DNA of 61,112 nt from Chitinophaga niastensis. Its GTDB lineage: Bacteria > Bacteroidota > Bacteroidia > Chitinophagales > Chitinophagaceae. Position numbers and translations under genes: made by a program. The notes under the pieces were generated by a model. It saw only the letters and a program-made list of their open reading frames with translations, had not been told where the DNA came from and did not search any database. Of the stretch, positions 61,055 through 61,112 are shown piece after piece; positions within the stretch are counted from its first letter, which is position 1, and the number at the start of each line of letters is the position of its first letter. The stretch is from assembly GCF_003014755.1 (NCBI RefSeq), contig NZ_PYAW01000012.1, forward strand, positions 1 to 61,112, written 5' to 3'.

Positions 61055-61084
61055 AAAAAAAGGGCAGTTCAATAGAACCGCCCT
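61055..61084 (-). terminator. Intrinsic terminator of a gene beyond the window
   Basis: AGGGC-A-GTTC pairs with GAAC-C-GCCCT (61061-61070 with 61075-61084, one mismatch), followed by T's on the minus strand (A-run 61055-61061). It implies a minus-strand gene ending just past the window edge, convergent with the bactofilin gene. Confidence 0.8.
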
Positions 61085-61112
61085 AATTAGTTATGTTTGA
61101 GTTACCACACAA

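Overview
The window looks like chromosomal DNA from a Bacteroidota bacterium, most likely a Chitinophaga-like member of the Chitinophagaceae. The evidence is the combination of SusC/SusD outer-membrane systems, ECF sigma/FecR pairs whose FecR ends in a DUF4974-type domain, DUF3276, DUF4249 and DUF4142 proteins, a bactofilin, TAnnTTTG-type promoter boxes and almost no Shine-Dalgarno sequences. There is no sign of phage, plasmid or insertion sequence. The assignment rests on protein families only; no 16S gene is present.

Layout. 0.3-4.9 kb (minus): a secreted PIG-L deacetylase, two small membrane proteins and a sodium:solute symporter. 5.4-12.1 kb (minus): ECF sigma, FecR, SusC, SusD. 12.2-13.3 kb: DUF486 protein and a secreted repeat protein. 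13.9-18.9 kb (plus): a second sigma/FecR pair driving a SusC without SusD. 19-32.4 kb is mainly housekeeping: pyrB, pyrR, a periplasmic peroxiredoxin, pruA, prfB (with programmed frameshift), a TspO-like protein, pgi, a DUF3276 protein, an MdlA-like ABC exporter and purC. 32.6-38.8 kb: a DnaQ/GIY-YIG nuclease and a TolC-HlyD-permease-permease exporter without an ATPase gene. 39.1-43.5 kb (plus): YceI, then a thiol/electrophile operon (VOC dioxygenase, MhqD-type hydrolase, OsmC, YjdI-YjdJ fusion, two YeeE/YedE halves). 43.6-49.9 kb (minus): DUF4142 lipoprotein, zinc-ribbon/SPFH pair, two esterases, acyl-CoA dehydrogenase. 50.7-56 kb (plus): a third sigma/FecR pair with a TonB receptor and a DUF4249 lipoprotein. 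56.2-59.1 kb (minus): M1-like peptidase, methyltransferase, small lipoprotein. 59.3-60.9 kb (plus): an actin-like protein followed by a bactofilin.

The three sigma/FecR modules are classical surface-signalling systems, each next to a different outer-membrane receptor arrangement: SusC+SusD, SusC alone, and TonB receptor+DUF4249.

Two things stand out. First, the actin-like protein at 59340-60419 lacks the phosphate-1 strand at its N-terminus but has a good match (VGLDLGNASS) at its extreme C-terminus, after the adenosine and connect-2 motifs. That is the order expected of a circularly permuted actin, and it is directly followed by a bactofilin. Second, seven large composite palindromes (about 150-450 bp) plus fragments occupy most long intergenic gaps. 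They form two related families built from 9-nt GATT-phased units. Family A has 46-bp arms around an asymmetric 53-55-nt loop that occurs in both orientations. Family B starts 0-6 nt after stop codons. One copy (28009-28336) has an A core nested inside B arms. No transposase is present in the window.
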